From Candidatus Altimarinota bacterium (GTDB lineage: Bacteria > Patescibacteriota > Gracilibacteria > BD1-5 > UBA6164): a stretch of DNA of 64,000 bases. The stretch's first letter is position 1; every line of letters begins with the position of its first letter. A model generated the notes under the pieces. The model was given only the letters and a program-made list of their open reading frames with translations. It did no database searches and was not told where the DNA came from. The stretch covers positions 1 through 64,000 of the forward strand of contig JAHDCR010000004.1 in the NCBI GenBank assembly GCA_020629795.1, written 5' to 3'. Positions 1-11,067 of the stretch are shown piece after piece. A program made the translations under genes and the position numbers.

Positions 1-663
1 ATACAAAATAATACCCTTACTGCAAGTGATCTTGCTGAAAATAGTGTTGGTAATAGTGAATTAAATAATGCTGCAGTATTTGAAGTAGGAGAATTGATAG
101 CTTGAAATTGAAATGGTTCTGTAGCACTCACTATCAATGATGGTCAATGAAATGCAAATCTAACTTTTAACCATAAAGACGGGACTCCTGACCAAAATGG
201 TAATGCTGCTCGTATAGTAGTAAATACTGATAGCTCCTCTAATGCAAGTATGGTTTTTGAAGTAAAAAGTGGTGTTACGGGTGGTAGCTCAGTGAATACT
301 ACAGAGTATTTTAGAATCAATGAATCGTGAATTGATGTTAATGGGGATGCTATAGCAGATGCTTTTGTTTATAGCTCTGACAAGCGATTAAAAACAAATT
401 TTCTACCGTACAGTAATTGAAAAAGTGTTCTTTCTTGATTACGAACTTATTCATATGACTGGAAAGACCAAGCAAAAGGAAGTGATGTTTGAGTTATAGC
501 GCAGGATGTACTAAAAGTATTCCCAGAGGCTGTGGTTGAAAGAGAAGACTGATACCTTGCTGTAGATTATGCAAAATTAGTTGTACCTCTTATACAAACA
601 GTACAAGAACAACAAAAACAAATTGATGAACTTAAAAAACAAGTTGAGTTACTTCTAAAATAA
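1..663 (+). CDS. C-terminal part of a surface protein with a self-cleaving S74-type intramolecular chaperone domain
   Basis: The start lies outside the window; 220 residues are visible. The first ~115 residues are Asn/Gly/Ser-rich beta-type sequence. A peptidase S74 (tail-spike intramolecular chaperone) domain follows: SSDKRLK, then YDW, GVIAQDV, FPEAVV and GYLAVDYAKL. The Ser-Asp at SSDKRLK matches the autocleavage site of this family. The last ~25 residues form a Gln/Lys/Glu-rich coiled coil. In known members the domain drives trimerisation of beta-helix fibres and is then released. The glycines of GVIAQDV and GYLAVDY are written TGA, which supports UGA=Gly. The next gene encodes an exported beta-helix protein, so a surface fibre is more likely than a phage tail; no phage gene is nearby. 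Confidence 0.85.
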
Positions 664-676
664 TACTTCTTTCAGA

Positions 677-2200
677 ATGAAAAATAATAATTTAAAAATA
701 TCAATAAGCTTACTATTAAGCACTATTTTTATAGTGCCTTTTAGTGTTTGGGCAATAAATACAGTGAGTACTGGGTATCAGACAACTACTACAGATACAG
801 AGATTGATGCACATAGTACGTGTCAAAATGTTAGGCATACAGGAAGTAATTCATACTTTGTACCAACTAAGACAAGTTCTGAGTGGTTAGCATTTAGGAA
901 TAATGTACCTAGTGATGTTGCATTAAGTGATTGTGACTGATGATGATATACTTTACCCCCTGATCTAGCTGACGTATTTGATCCAACTGAACCATTTGAT
1001 GATTATTGGACAGTTAATAGTTGTAATCCATCAGGTATATCAGTGGTAGAAGTGTATCCTTGAATAGATACATTACCAACTACGATATCTGCAAACACAG
1101 TTTATCACTTTAATACATGAGATTATATTTTAACTTCTTGAGCTTTTTCATGATGATGACTAGCTAAATATACAATGTATCTTAACTCCTCATGTACTGC
1201 ATTTGTGTGAGCTTGAGATGTTAATATATATATTAGCAGTGTTCCTACAACATACAATTATGCCTCAATTTTCTATTCTTGATTTTCTTCTTCTTTGCAA
1301 AATAATATCTTTGCATGAATCAACTTGTATCTTGATCAGGATTGATCATGATGAACTCATGCAAAGGCTTCAGCATTGTGATTTAGTATTAAAGACTCAA
1401 CAATTAGAGATGTTGTTATTAGCTGAACGGAGAATTGAATATGAATTACAAGAAATAATATGACTCTTGAAAATATAATTGCATACAATAATAGTAATAA
1501 TGCTATTTCTCTACAAGGTGACTTTCATATGGTTAATAATATCATTTCTTTTAATAACACAACAAGCGCTATATGAGCAACATTTACAGAATGAACCACT
1601 ATTAATAATGTATTAGCGTATAACAATACAAGATGACCAAAAATAGGATTAAATAACAGTATTAATAATGCGATTTCATTTAATAATCAGTATGAATGAA
1701 TCTGATATTCATATGCTACAACATCAAGATTTTTAAATAATATCGCATCTTATAAGAATTCAGCTCAGTGAGTAGATATGGCCTGAGGTATATCTAATAA
1801 CATTAGGTTATATAGTAATGGTCATTCTTGGAATCTGTTCCTTAGAGATGAAAATCTTACGCACTATTGAGAAACACTTATTTATGATAATACTAACATA
1901 TATACCCCTTCATTACATGTTCAGTGAATAGATTGATTCCTTTGAATGAGTAATGGTTCAGTAACTAATTCAATGACTTTTGACGCTTCACAGGTTGTTA
2001 TTCCATCTGTTTCTTGATGGGACTTTAATAATCAATGAATACAAACATGAACATATGATGAAAACATAACCTACACTTATGGTTCTAACATACCTAATCA
2101 ATCTCAACCGATACGATATAATACAGCAACAAATACATTTGAACTTTATGGTGTAGATGGAGTGGATTATGATAGCAGCAAGAAAATATGAGAATGGTAA
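677..2200 (+). CDS. secreted right-handed parallel beta-helix protein
   Basis: 507 residues with TGA=Gly; the track shows only the first 87. The N-terminus is a Sec signal peptide (lysine/asparagine start, hydrophobic stretch ending VWA). Residues ~220-400 carry repeated turns of the type IINNVLAYNN and NIIAYNNSNNAISL, the Asn-ladder pattern of parallel beta-helix (pectate-lyase-like) surface proteins. It begins 13 bases after the S74-domain gene and is probably co-transcribed. TGA is the commonest glycine codon, including runs of three. No catalytic residues can be assigned; adhesin or polysaccharide-binding roles are both possible. Confidence 0.8.
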
Positions 2201-2206
2201 TTATAT

Positions 2207-2250
2207 AATAATAAAATCCCTCAGAGAATTCTCTGAGGGATTTTATTATT
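2207..2250. terminator. bidirectional palindromic terminator
   Basis: A perfect 44-base inverted repeat with a GC-rich core (CCCTCAGAG/CTCTGAGGG) flanked by A and T runs. It sits between the convergent beta-helix and pilin-like genes and can serve both strands. Confidence 0.9.
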
Positions 2251-2255
2251 ATATT

Positions 2256-2705
2256 TTATTTTCTCACTAATTTTTTAATACTTGCTTTTATAACTTGATT
2301 TTGATCTAGAAACGTAATATCTTCATTTGCTACCCAGAGTATTTGAGAATATATATCTCCCTCAAAAGTATTTATATCTGCTACATTGTTTCAGAGCTCA
2401 TCGATATATTGATAGTTTTCGTTTGTAGCACCAGTATATATTTCAAATTTATTATCTCAAGGTGCTGTGGCTCTGTTCTTATGAACATAAAATAATTCAT
2501 TTTCTTGTAGTCCTGATGTATCAAGATCTTTTACTACATTGGTAAGATTTTGTTTTAAAACCTGTATTCGATTTGTTTCATTGTACTTAGCAGTTACATC
2601 AGTGCTAAATATTAAAATATTTACTATTCAGAGCATTACAAATGCTAAAATAAATACTCATACAATAATTCAAACAAATGACTCGGCTTTCGTAGATTGT
2701 ATCAT
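2256..2705 (-). CDS. pilin-like membrane-anchored protein
   Basis: 149 residues with TGA=Gly. A short polar start (MIQSTKAES) leads into a single hydrophobic helix (FVGIIVGVFILAFVMLGIV), then a soluble domain of about 115 residues. This is the layout of type IV pilins and pseudopilins, although the usual Glu at +5 is not evident. The next gene, divergently oriented, is a clearer pilin, so a minor pilin or pseudopilin role is inferred. A non-pilin single-pass protein remains possible. Confidence 0.6.
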
Positions 2706-2779
2706 TTTGATAAAAGTTAGTTTCGTATATAATAAATATTATATTAAGAGTAAGTTTTTTCACGTAAATTGCAAGCAGC

Positions 2780-3391
2780 ATGAAGTACATATCTCTAGAC
2801 AAAAATCTAATTGCTTTTACCATTGTTGAGCTTATGGTCTCTATTACTATATCGGTTATTTTGCTTTGATGAATATTTTACTTTATGGGTGATACTATTC
2901 TGGGTATTTCTCGATCATCTTCTCAAGCAAATTTTTTAAAAAATTTTTATGGTTTTACTACTATCCTAGATACTGGAGATTTAGAAGTACTTCATGATTA
3001 TTCAGATATATGATTTGATGTTGCTATTCTTCGTGCTCCAGATGGCCAAAGTTGAGTATTAATTTGAGTTACAGACAAAGAAACATTACGTTTATCACCA
3101 GTCTCTCAGTGAGATATTTATCATAATAGTGTTTTATGATACAGGGCATTATCATCAGTTGAAATGTCTAATATCGATTCTGATAGTACTATAGTCTATG
3201 ATTATGATTTTTTTCCAGATAAATTATTTGATACTTTTAACCTACGAGATTTTCAATTAGAAAGTTTTAATACAGGATCAACCGTTGAAATGACATTAGA
3301 TATTTTTCCATATTATAATCCTAATTTTAAGTGACAAAATTGGAATACTCTTCCAAGAGACGAAATATTTACTTATTCACTCGTATTTTAA
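2780..3391 (+). CDS. type IV pilin-like protein (PulG/PilE-type N-terminus)
   Basis: 203 residues. The N-terminus KNLIAFTIVELMVSITISV is a canonical prepilin motif: a cleavable short leader, then Phe at +1 and Glu at +5 followed by a hydrophobic helix. The usual -1 glycine is an alanine. The C-terminal ~165 residues form an unrecognised acidic globular domain. The TAA stop overlaps the ATG of the next pilin-like gene by one base, so the two are translationally coupled. The assembly machinery (PilB, PilC, PilD) is not in this window. Confidence 0.8.
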
Positions 3392-4551
3392 TGCAGTATA
3401 TTAAATCTTTAAGAGCTACGGTTCTTGTCTATACTATGGTACTTGTAGTAATTTGAGTTTTTATGGCTACTGTAGTTCTCAATATCGCAGTTCAGCTATC
3501 TGTAGAATATGATAATAGAAATATAGAGGTATCTATGGCTAGTATTATTAAGACAAAAGGTGATCTTTCTATTAAATATTCAAATGACCTTAATGCTACT
3601 TGAAGTGGGTATGTAGATATTTTATCTTGCCCTACAGGTATAACTATGAGTTGAACTACAGTATCTCCTTGAGTAGTAGATACAACAATTCGATATTTGG
3701 ATAACTCAATAGTATGTCATGCTTCTGCAGCGCATAATGGAATAGATCTTAATATTTTTTTTAACAGTGATTATAATGATCTTGAGTTTGCTCAGTTTGA
3801 TGGTTCTCAAATAGGTGTGAATTCGGGGAGTTTAGTGTGAGTTTTCTCGGACTCAGATTCGACAACAATTACTATTCCAAACACTTGATATTATTCGTCT
3901 GACATGATAGATGATAACTTTGATAGTGACAACTTTAGTACTTCCTCTACCTGAGGGACTCTATATCCTGATGGGTATTATGATAATGATAATGACGCAA
4001 AACTCATGACATATGGATACATATTAGAATGATCATGACTCTACAACGCTTTTTGGTCCAACACAAAAATAAAACAATATATTCAAGCTAATCCTAATAA
4101 TTTAAACGGTATTCATCAAACTTTATGATCTACGTGATCATGATATTTAAAAGTAGATATAAATGGTGATCATGCTATGTTTTTATATGAAATAGATAGA
4201 GATATATATAATGATTCTAATGAAATGGTAGTTAATAGTGTATTAACCGGGACCTGACAATCAGGTGGAGTATGATATTTACAAGATGATTTATCTATAG
4301 CTACAGGAACAGGAAGTGCTTATAATTTTAATTTTATTGAAAATGATTATGCACTTTTTATAGAAAATACTGGTTCTTGAGCACTACTCTATCAAATTCG
4401 CTGAGAATCTTCTGTGACTTGAAGTTGAATATATATTAATCCGATTGATGATACAGATGAATCCGTATTATCTTATCTATGATCTCATGTATTGGTAGAT
4501 GATCAGTGAAAACTTATATGAGATATGTTTGAGGTTTTCTGACTCAAGTAG
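3391..4551 (+). CDS. large pilin-like / PilX-type membrane-anchored protein
   Basis: 386 residues with TGA=Gly. The N-terminus (SLRATVLVYTMVLVVIGVF) is one hydrophobic helix with a short basic leader but without the Glu at +5, as in PilX- or GspK-type minor pilins. The exported part is long (~340 residues), rich in Gly, Ser, Asn and Asp, and resembles no family I can name. It overlaps the upstream pilin gene by one base (TAATG), which implies joint expression and probably a shared pilus or pseudopilus. It may be a tip adhesin. Confidence 0.65.
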
Positions 4552-4607
4552 GACTTTACATCGTGAGAAAAACTATATAATATCCTCATTATTCATTACT
4601 AACTATT

Positions 4608-5906
4608 ATGGACCCCTCGCAGTACTTACTGTTCCTTGCTTTATTTATTCTCTCAGGTTTCTTTTCAGGAACTGAAATAGCTCTTATGAGTCTCCCGTCT
4701 CATAAAATAGACACCCTCCTAAAACAAAAACTCTTTTGAGCTAAGGCTCTTGCGAGTATCAAATCTAACACAGATAGACTCCTGATTGCTATCTTAGTGT
4801 GAAACAATCTAGTGAATGTATATGCAGCAGCACTTGCAACACAAATTTCTATTACATTTGCGAGAAACTCTGGTATGGAAGAAGCTTTTGCAGTGGGTAT
4901 AGCCACGTGAGCTATTACTTTTCTCATACTTGTTTTTTGAGAAATTGTTCCGAAAAGTTTTGCCTCAAAAAATGCAGAGAGAATTTCTCTTCTTGTCGCA
5001 TATCCATATAAGATACTGATAACTCTTATGTTTCCGATAGTATTTATTTTGGAAAAAATGATACGACTTTTTACATGAAAATGAGTACAAACTGGAATTA
5101 CGGAAGCTGAAATCCAAACTTTTATCGATTTAGGTAAAGATGCAGGGACGCTCGAGGATGATGAACATATGCTTTTGAAAAATACTCTAGAGTTTTCAGA
5201 TACTTTGGTAGAGGAAATAATGGTCCCGAGAGTAAAAATTGATGCTCTTTCTGATGAAGTTACTATCGAAGATGCATTAGAGTATTATCTTACTCACACT
5301 CATAGTCGTATTCCTGTGTATCACGATCAAATTGATAATATTATTTGAATTATTACCATAAGAGATATTCTCAGAGAACGGAAAGCTGGGAGAAATAGTA
5401 ATCTATTAAAAACTCTACATTTCAAAAAGTTTTTGAAAGTGCCTATTAATCAACCAATTGATAATCTTTTAGATACCTTTAAAACTACGAGGCAACATAT
5501 AGCTGTGGTTATGGATGAGTACGGATGAGTCGCTGGTATAACGACTATAGAGGATATTATCGAAGAAATATTTGGTGAGATCCATGATGAAACAGATTTT
5601 GAAACTGATGAAATTGTAGAAAAAGGAAAGAATACATATATTATTGACTCAACTATACTCTTGCATGATATAGTTGATGAATTTGCGCTAGAACTCGAGG
5701 ATTTAGGAATGGATGAGAAAGAGTTTTGAAGTGAAACAGTGAGTTATATGATTACTCATAAGCTTGAAAGGTTTCCTGAAAAAGATGAAGAAATCTGTTT
5801 TCCAATATACGATGAGGAGTGACAAGAAATAGAACATCAACTTTGTTTCAAGGTTTTAGAAATAGAAGATACAGCTATTTGAAAAGTCGAAGTTAAGAGG
5901 AAATAA
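4608..5906 (+). CDS. HlyC/CorC-family membrane protein with CBS pair
   Basis: 432 residues. Order: an N-terminal DUF21/CNNM transmembrane domain (residues ~1-190, several hydrophobic helices, SGFFSGTEIAL), a CBS pair (~215-340, with HSRIPVYHDQIDNIIGIIT and VVMDEYGGVAG), and a C-terminal CorC_HlyC transporter-associated domain to the end. The family is linked to Mg2+/Co2+ efflux. The second glycine of DEYGGVAG and the glycine of NIIGII are TGA codons, so it is good evidence for the recoding. The 3' end overlaps the convergent nucleotidyltransferase gene by 14 bases, with no terminator between them. Confidence 0.9.
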
Positions 5907-6600
5907 TACTGTCTCTGATTTCTTTTCTTCTGTCTTTATTATGAAACTTGAGCATATCATCAGATATAATTACTCCAAAGGGTTTTCAAAGCTTTTGAAA
6001 GCTCTTTTTTGTTCGTGAAAAAAATACTCATTTTATGAGTTTTTCACAAAAATCTCAACAAAATGTTAACAAAAATGATGTTTTTAACAAAGGATGTTCA
6101 ACTATTTTCTGATCTATTTCTTTGTTTTTCCCTAATAATTCAGCATTTTCGTTATAAAAGACGGAAAATATATTTTTTCTATTAATAATTGGTTTTAAAT
6201 TATCAATCCAATACGCAAGATATATATCATCTCTTATTGCTATATTTTCAAAATTTAGAGCATCTTCTGTGATAAAGAAAGAGAGGCAAAATTTTCCTGC
6301 ATGATTTTTAGAAGTTTTTCTTTCTCATGTAAGAGTTAAAAAAATAGTCATTAAAATCCTGACTGTCCAAAGCCTATTGTTTTTAGTGATAATAAATAAA
6401 TCTATGTCTGAATCTTTATGAGCACTATTCATAGCCAAAGAGTTACATACCGCAATTCATAATATTCAGGGAATTTTTGAAAAATAATAATTATACTGTG
6501 ATACTTTTTCCCAGAGAAGTATTTCATACTCTGCTGGTTCAGGTTTTACTCCTATATATTCTTCGAGATGTTTTTTATTTTTTTCTGAGTAAAAATGCAT
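5893..6600 (-). CDS. nucleotidyltransferase-fold protein
   Basis: 235 residues. Residues ~45-75 read GIAVCNSLAMNSAHKDSDID followed by LFIIT. This matches the GS-x(10)-DxD pattern of pol-beta-type nucleotidyltransferases (with NS in place of GS), keeping the two metal-binding Asp. The rest, including a Lys/Phe-rich C-terminal helical part, is not a family I recognise. Small stand-alone proteins of this fold are common in CPR genomes. The substrate is unknown. It is convergent with, and overlaps, the CorC-type gene. Confidence 0.65.
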
Positions 6601-6682
6601 AAAAAATTTGATTATTTTACTTTCTTGACGTAGTATAAGGGCATATACTAAAATACTGAAATGTATTTATAACTTTATAGCT

Positions 6683-7204
6683 ATGAGATTTCTTTGCGTG
6701 AATTGTTGACACATATATGATGAAGCACTCTGAGAAATAGACGATGGTATTGAGCCTGGGACAGGTATAGATGAAATTTCTCAGGAGGTACATTGCCCAA
6801 GTTGTGATGGAAGTTTTGAAGATTTTTCTGTAATAGAAGATGAGGTAATTTATGCAGAAAATATGGATAAACTCACACATATAGAGCGAGAACATATGCC
6901 GAGAATTATCCACCTGGATATGGACAAAGTAGAAGTTTGTGTTGGAGAAGAGGAAGAAATGCATCCAAGTGGGGAAGATCATAGAGTAACAGCTATATAC
7001 CTTATTGATGATGAGGGGCATATAGTAGAAGAAGTTTTTATAATGATGGATGAAGACCCTGTAGCAGAATTTGATATATCTGGACTTGATGATTTTGAAA
7101 TTAGAGCAAGTTGTAGCCAACACGGGCTGTGGGGAACAGGACTAATAAATGTTGAAGAATACCATAGAGAACATCCTGAAGATGATAACGAATTTGAAGT
7201 GTAA
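6683..7204 (+). CDS. rubredoxin-superoxide reductase fusion
   Basis: 173 residues. Residues 1-55 are rubredoxin-like: CVNCGHIYDEALGEIDDGI, PGTGID, then CPSCDG, which gives the four Cys of an Fe(Cys)4 site. Residues ~65-165 are a superoxide reductase (neelaredoxin/desulfoferrodoxin centre II): EHMPRI, HPSGEDH and CSQHGLW supply the expected four His and one Cys ligands. The Glu-Lys pair normally before the first ligand His is Arg-Glu here. The enzyme should reduce superoxide to peroxide, with the rubredoxin half as built-in electron donor. The first glycines are TGA. The track ORF at 6863 is only its in-frame tail. Confidence 0.85.
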
Positions 7205-7263
7205 ATTTACTTCACATTTATTTAAAAATATGCTATACTAATAGCATATTTTTTATTATAGGC

Positions 7264-9768
7264 ATGCAAAAAAAGATACTCGAAATACTTGTTGATAAGC
7301 AAAATGAGAAGTGACCAGCAGTTTTTAACGAAATTCTGGTTATTTTACACAGGGCTTATGGTGGTAAAAACGCATGAGAATCTTTCAGTTTTGAAATAAC
7401 AAAAGTAGGGAACAGAATACGTTTTTTTCTTATTTGCCCGCAAAAATATGTATCATTTCTCGTAAATCAGATATATGCACATTTTTCTAATGTTGAGATA
7501 TCTGCTGTTTGAGATTATTTAGAGCAGATACCAAATGATAAAATAATGGTATGAAAAATAACTACAAAGAAACATTTTTTCTATAGTTTGAAAACTTTTG
7601 AAGACCCTGGAGTCTCAGTAGGGAAATGACTAGATATAGATCCATTTTCATCTCTTACAGGAGCTCTCTCAAAAACATGAATCTACACGCTTAATACCTT
7701 TCAAGTAAATTTTCGTCCTGTAACATCTAATTCTTGGAAAAAAGACGCGAAGAGAATTATTCAAGTTCTGACATCAAGCTCTCCTAATCTAATAAAAAAA
7801 ATTAAACTTCACCCAAGTTTTAAAATATTAAAACTCGTATTTCTACCAATTTTACTTTTGGGGAAACTTATTTCAATGATAGTACCAAAACCAGAAACAG
7901 TAGATATAAAACCTCTTGAAGCTGATGAGAGAGTGACAGCTGATAAAACTAAGGATATCTTGGAAAATCCTGATAAAATAGATCCAAAATTTCTCACCAA
8001 ATTATCTAGTGAAGCATATGATGTTGACATAAATATTATATCAGCAGGAGAAAATGATCTAGAGGTGAGAAGCGCTATTACTGAGATTGCATCAACTCTG
8101 TCAGTCTATACTCAATTTTGACAAAATGGACTAAAGTTAGAGCATATTTCTAAAGATGAGAGTGATATACAGTGAGCTAAAAAGAGAGATATAATTTCTA
8201 AAACTATACTTTCTACTCCAGAGTTATCTTGATTTGTACATCTACCAACAAGCTATGTTAAAACTCCATATATAAATTGGGTGAGTAGTAGAGCATTTGA
8301 ACCACCATCTAATCTTCCGATTATTGATCCGGATCTCAGTGATGATGTGAGCCCAGAAACGTATCTTACACCAATTTGAAAGACGAATTTCAGAGGAACG
8401 GATATGAGTTTTGGTATGTGACCAGATGATAGACGTAGACATATGTATATCATTTGAAAAACAGGTATGGGAAAATCTGTGCTGCTAGAAAATATGATAC
8501 TTGATGACATAAATAAATGAAGATGAGTTGCTGTTATAGATCCTCATGGAGATCTCGCAGAAGCTGTCATTGGTCATATTCCTAAAAAGAGAACAAATCA
8601 AACTATAATCTTTGACCCTTCGGATAAAGACTGGCCGATTGCATTTAATATGCTGGAAAATATTGCTGATGACCAAAGGTCTTTCGTGGCATCTGGATTA
8701 GTTGGAATTTTTAAAAGAATTTTTTGAGATTCTTGGGGGCCGAGACTTGAGCATACACTCAGGAATACTATCATGGCTCTTATGGAGTATCCTAACACGA
8801 CACTTATCTCAATACCTCTTATGCTTACAAGTGAGGTATACAGAAATAAGGTCGTGAATAAAATCACTGATCCTGTTGTAAAAAAATTCTGGACTCATGA
8901 ATACTGAAAGCTAACTCCCCAGCAAAGAAATGAAACTGCTGGACCTATACTTAATAAAGTTGGTCAATTTCTCTCTTCTACGATTTTAAGAAATGTTTTA
9001 GGACAACCTAAAAATTCATTTTCTATGAGATGGGCTATGGATAATAAAAAAATTATCATAGTAAATCTCTCAAAATGAAAAATTGGTGAGGATGCATCAA
9101 GTCTACTTTGAGCTATGATGGTTACAAAATTTCAGCTAGATGCGATGAGTCGGGCTGACATTGCTGAGTCTGAAAGAAAGGATTTTTATCTCTATGTTGA
9201 TGAGTTCCAAAACTTTGCGACTGATAGTTTTTCTACTATTCTCTCAGAAGCACGTAAATATAAACTCAACCTCGTAATGGCTAATCAGTATATAGATCAA
9301 ATGACAGAAGAGGTTCGTGGAGCCGTATTTTGAAATGTTGGAACGCTCGTTTCTTTCCAAGTAGGTCATCATGATTCTTCGATATTAGCAGAAGCATTTT
9401 CTTGAGATATAGAACCAGAAGATCTCATGAATCAAAAGAAGTATACAATCTATCTCAAGCAGCTGATTGATGGTATGCCATCCCCGATATTTTCAGCTGG
9501 AACATTTCCTCCACATCCCAAAGATGAGCAAGAATTTGCAGAGCGATATCAAAAAATACTCCAAGTTTCCAGGGAAAGATATTGTAAAAAACGATCTATA
9601 GTCGAAGAAAAGATTAATAAATCTATGACAGAAATAGAAAAATTAGAAGAGCAGTGGGAAAATAAGAAAGAAGAATACAAGCAGAAAAAGGAAGATGAGA
9701 AACGTAAAAAACAACAAGAACGTATGGAGGCTAATAAAAAGGCAAAAGAGCAAGAGCAAGGGAAGTAG
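7264..9768 (+). CDS. VirD4/TraG-like conjugative-type ATPase
   Basis: 834 residues. The N-terminal ~370 residues form an uncharacterised region with a hydrophobic segment around residue 200. The ATPase domain follows: Walker A GKTGMGKS, then VAVIDPHGD, and Walker B YLYVDEFQNF, with RKYKLNLVMANQY as expected for TraG/VirD4 or HerA-like pumps. The last ~75 residues are a charged Lys/Glu coiled coil. Such ATPases move DNA or protein through a membrane channel. No relaxase or other type IV secretion genes are adjacent, and homologous single genes occur widely in CPR. Two glycines near Walker A, including the one just before GKTGMGKS, are TGA. Confidence 0.75.
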
Positions 9769-9832
9769 TTTCCTTGCTCTTTTCTCTCATATTTGTATGC
9801 TATAGCATATATGAGTCATTTAAATCAGTACA

Positions 9833-10519
9833 ATGAAAATAGATAATCTTACTCTGAGCTTCAAAAATAAAGTAGTCCTCAGGGATATTAATTTAGATAT
9901 AAAACCAGGAGAATTTGTGTTTTTTATTGGATATTCATGATCAGGTAAGACAACTCTTATTCGTTCACTTATTTGAGATTTTAAGCCCGAACGTGGAGAC
10001 ATAGTTTTAGATAATGGTGGATTTTTATATCGAAATCTTACTGAAAAACTTCTGCTGGATTATAGAAAATCAATAGGGGTAATTTTTCAAGATTATAAAC
10101 TCATGGAATCAAAAACAGTCTATGAAAATGTAGCTTTTGCAATGGAGGTATGTTGATACAAGGATAAACAAATAGAAAAAAAAGTCCCACAAGCATTAGA
10201 GCAAGTAGGACTCCTTATAAAAAAAGACACCCACGTACAAGAGCTTTCTGGTGGTGAAAAACAAAGAGTTTCTATAGCCAGAGCCCTAGTGCATGATCCA
10301 AGCATTATTATCTGAGATGAACCAACTGGAAATCTTGATCCTGTTACAGCCTGAGAGATTATGGAAATTTTTGAGGATTTAAATAAGGATGGTAAAACGG
10401 TTATTATTGCAACGCATGATAAAAACATAGTAAATCATATGAAACGTCGAGTTATTACTTTCTCAGATAAGTGAGTTATGAGTGATAGGCAGGAAGCTGA
10501 GTATAACTTGGAGAAATAA
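9833..10519 (+). CDS. ftsE: FtsE-like ABC transporter ATPase
   Basis: 228 residues, the normal length for FtsE/LolD-type ATPases. Walker A is GYSGSGKTT (the glycine before SGKTT is TGA), the Q-loop is FQDYKLM, the signature is [16 protein letters not shown], Walker B is [13 protein letters not shown], and the H-loop is ATHDK. FtsE works with FtsX in cell-division control of peptidoglycan hydrolases. FtsX is not adjacent, so the FtsE name is a best match rather than proven; a MacB/LolD-type partner is possible. It follows the conjugative-type ATPase gene by 64 bases and ends at a hairpin. Confidence 0.75.
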
Positions 10520-10550
10520 AAAAATGAAGTTAAAACTTCATTTTTTATTT
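10517..10550 (+). terminator. hairpin after the FtsE-like gene
   Basis: AAAATGAAGTT and AACTTCATTTT form a stem with a very short loop, followed by a T-rich run, directly at the stop codon. The A/T flanks could also let it act on the convergent gene. Confidence 0.75.
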
Positions 10551-10558
10551 AAAATCTT

Positions 10559-11002
10559 CTATTTACTCATTATATGAAATACTCTCGCGTAGCTACTTCT
10601 CATATTTGCGTAGCTACTTTTTAGTGCTCTATCTAGTTCTGATGACACGAGTCCAGACTCTTGCTCTGCAATATAACTAAATGTTTTTCCTGTGTAGTAT
10701 ACGAAATTTTCATATGATTTGATAAGGTCTTGCATTTCATAGTATGAGATTTCTCATGCTCTATATTTTGACATAAATACAGTTTTTAACTGAGCATCAA
10801 CTACGAGAAATTCATCATAGGTTCTTTGTAGGTTTGGATTCTGAAAATTAACTGCTTCAAGTTTTACTAGTCAGAGAGAGTATTCTTCTACTCCGTTATA
10901 TAAATCAAAGAGCTCAATAATTTTTCCATCATTTGCACTGACATGAAAAGCATTTGATATTAGGACAATGCTTATTATAATAGTAGCTATAATTTTCTTC
11001 AT
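10559..11002 (-). CDS. small secreted protein of unknown function
   Basis: 147 residues with a clear signal peptide (MKKIIATIIISIVLISNAF, cleavage near HVSA). The mature part is mostly alpha-helical and Tyr/Glu-rich, with an end containing two near-identical SSYA words (SSYANMRSSYARVF). No family recognised. It is alone between convergent FtsE-like and divergent DnaJ genes. Envelope-localised by the signal sequence. Confidence 0.7.
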
Positions 11003-11067
11003 ATAAAAAGAGAATTAAGAAGTAATTAAATATATTTATATATTAAAATAATTAAAAGTCAAATAAT

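Noticed and set aside
1-663. Prophage remnant, because of the S74 tail-spike-type domain.
   Set aside because: No capsid, portal, terminase or tail genes nearby; neighbours are exported and pilin-like bacterial genes.
7264-9768. Integrative conjugative element, because of the VirD4/TraG-like ATPase.
   Set aside because: No relaxase, other secretion genes or attachment sites are seen, and the surrounding genes are housekeeping.
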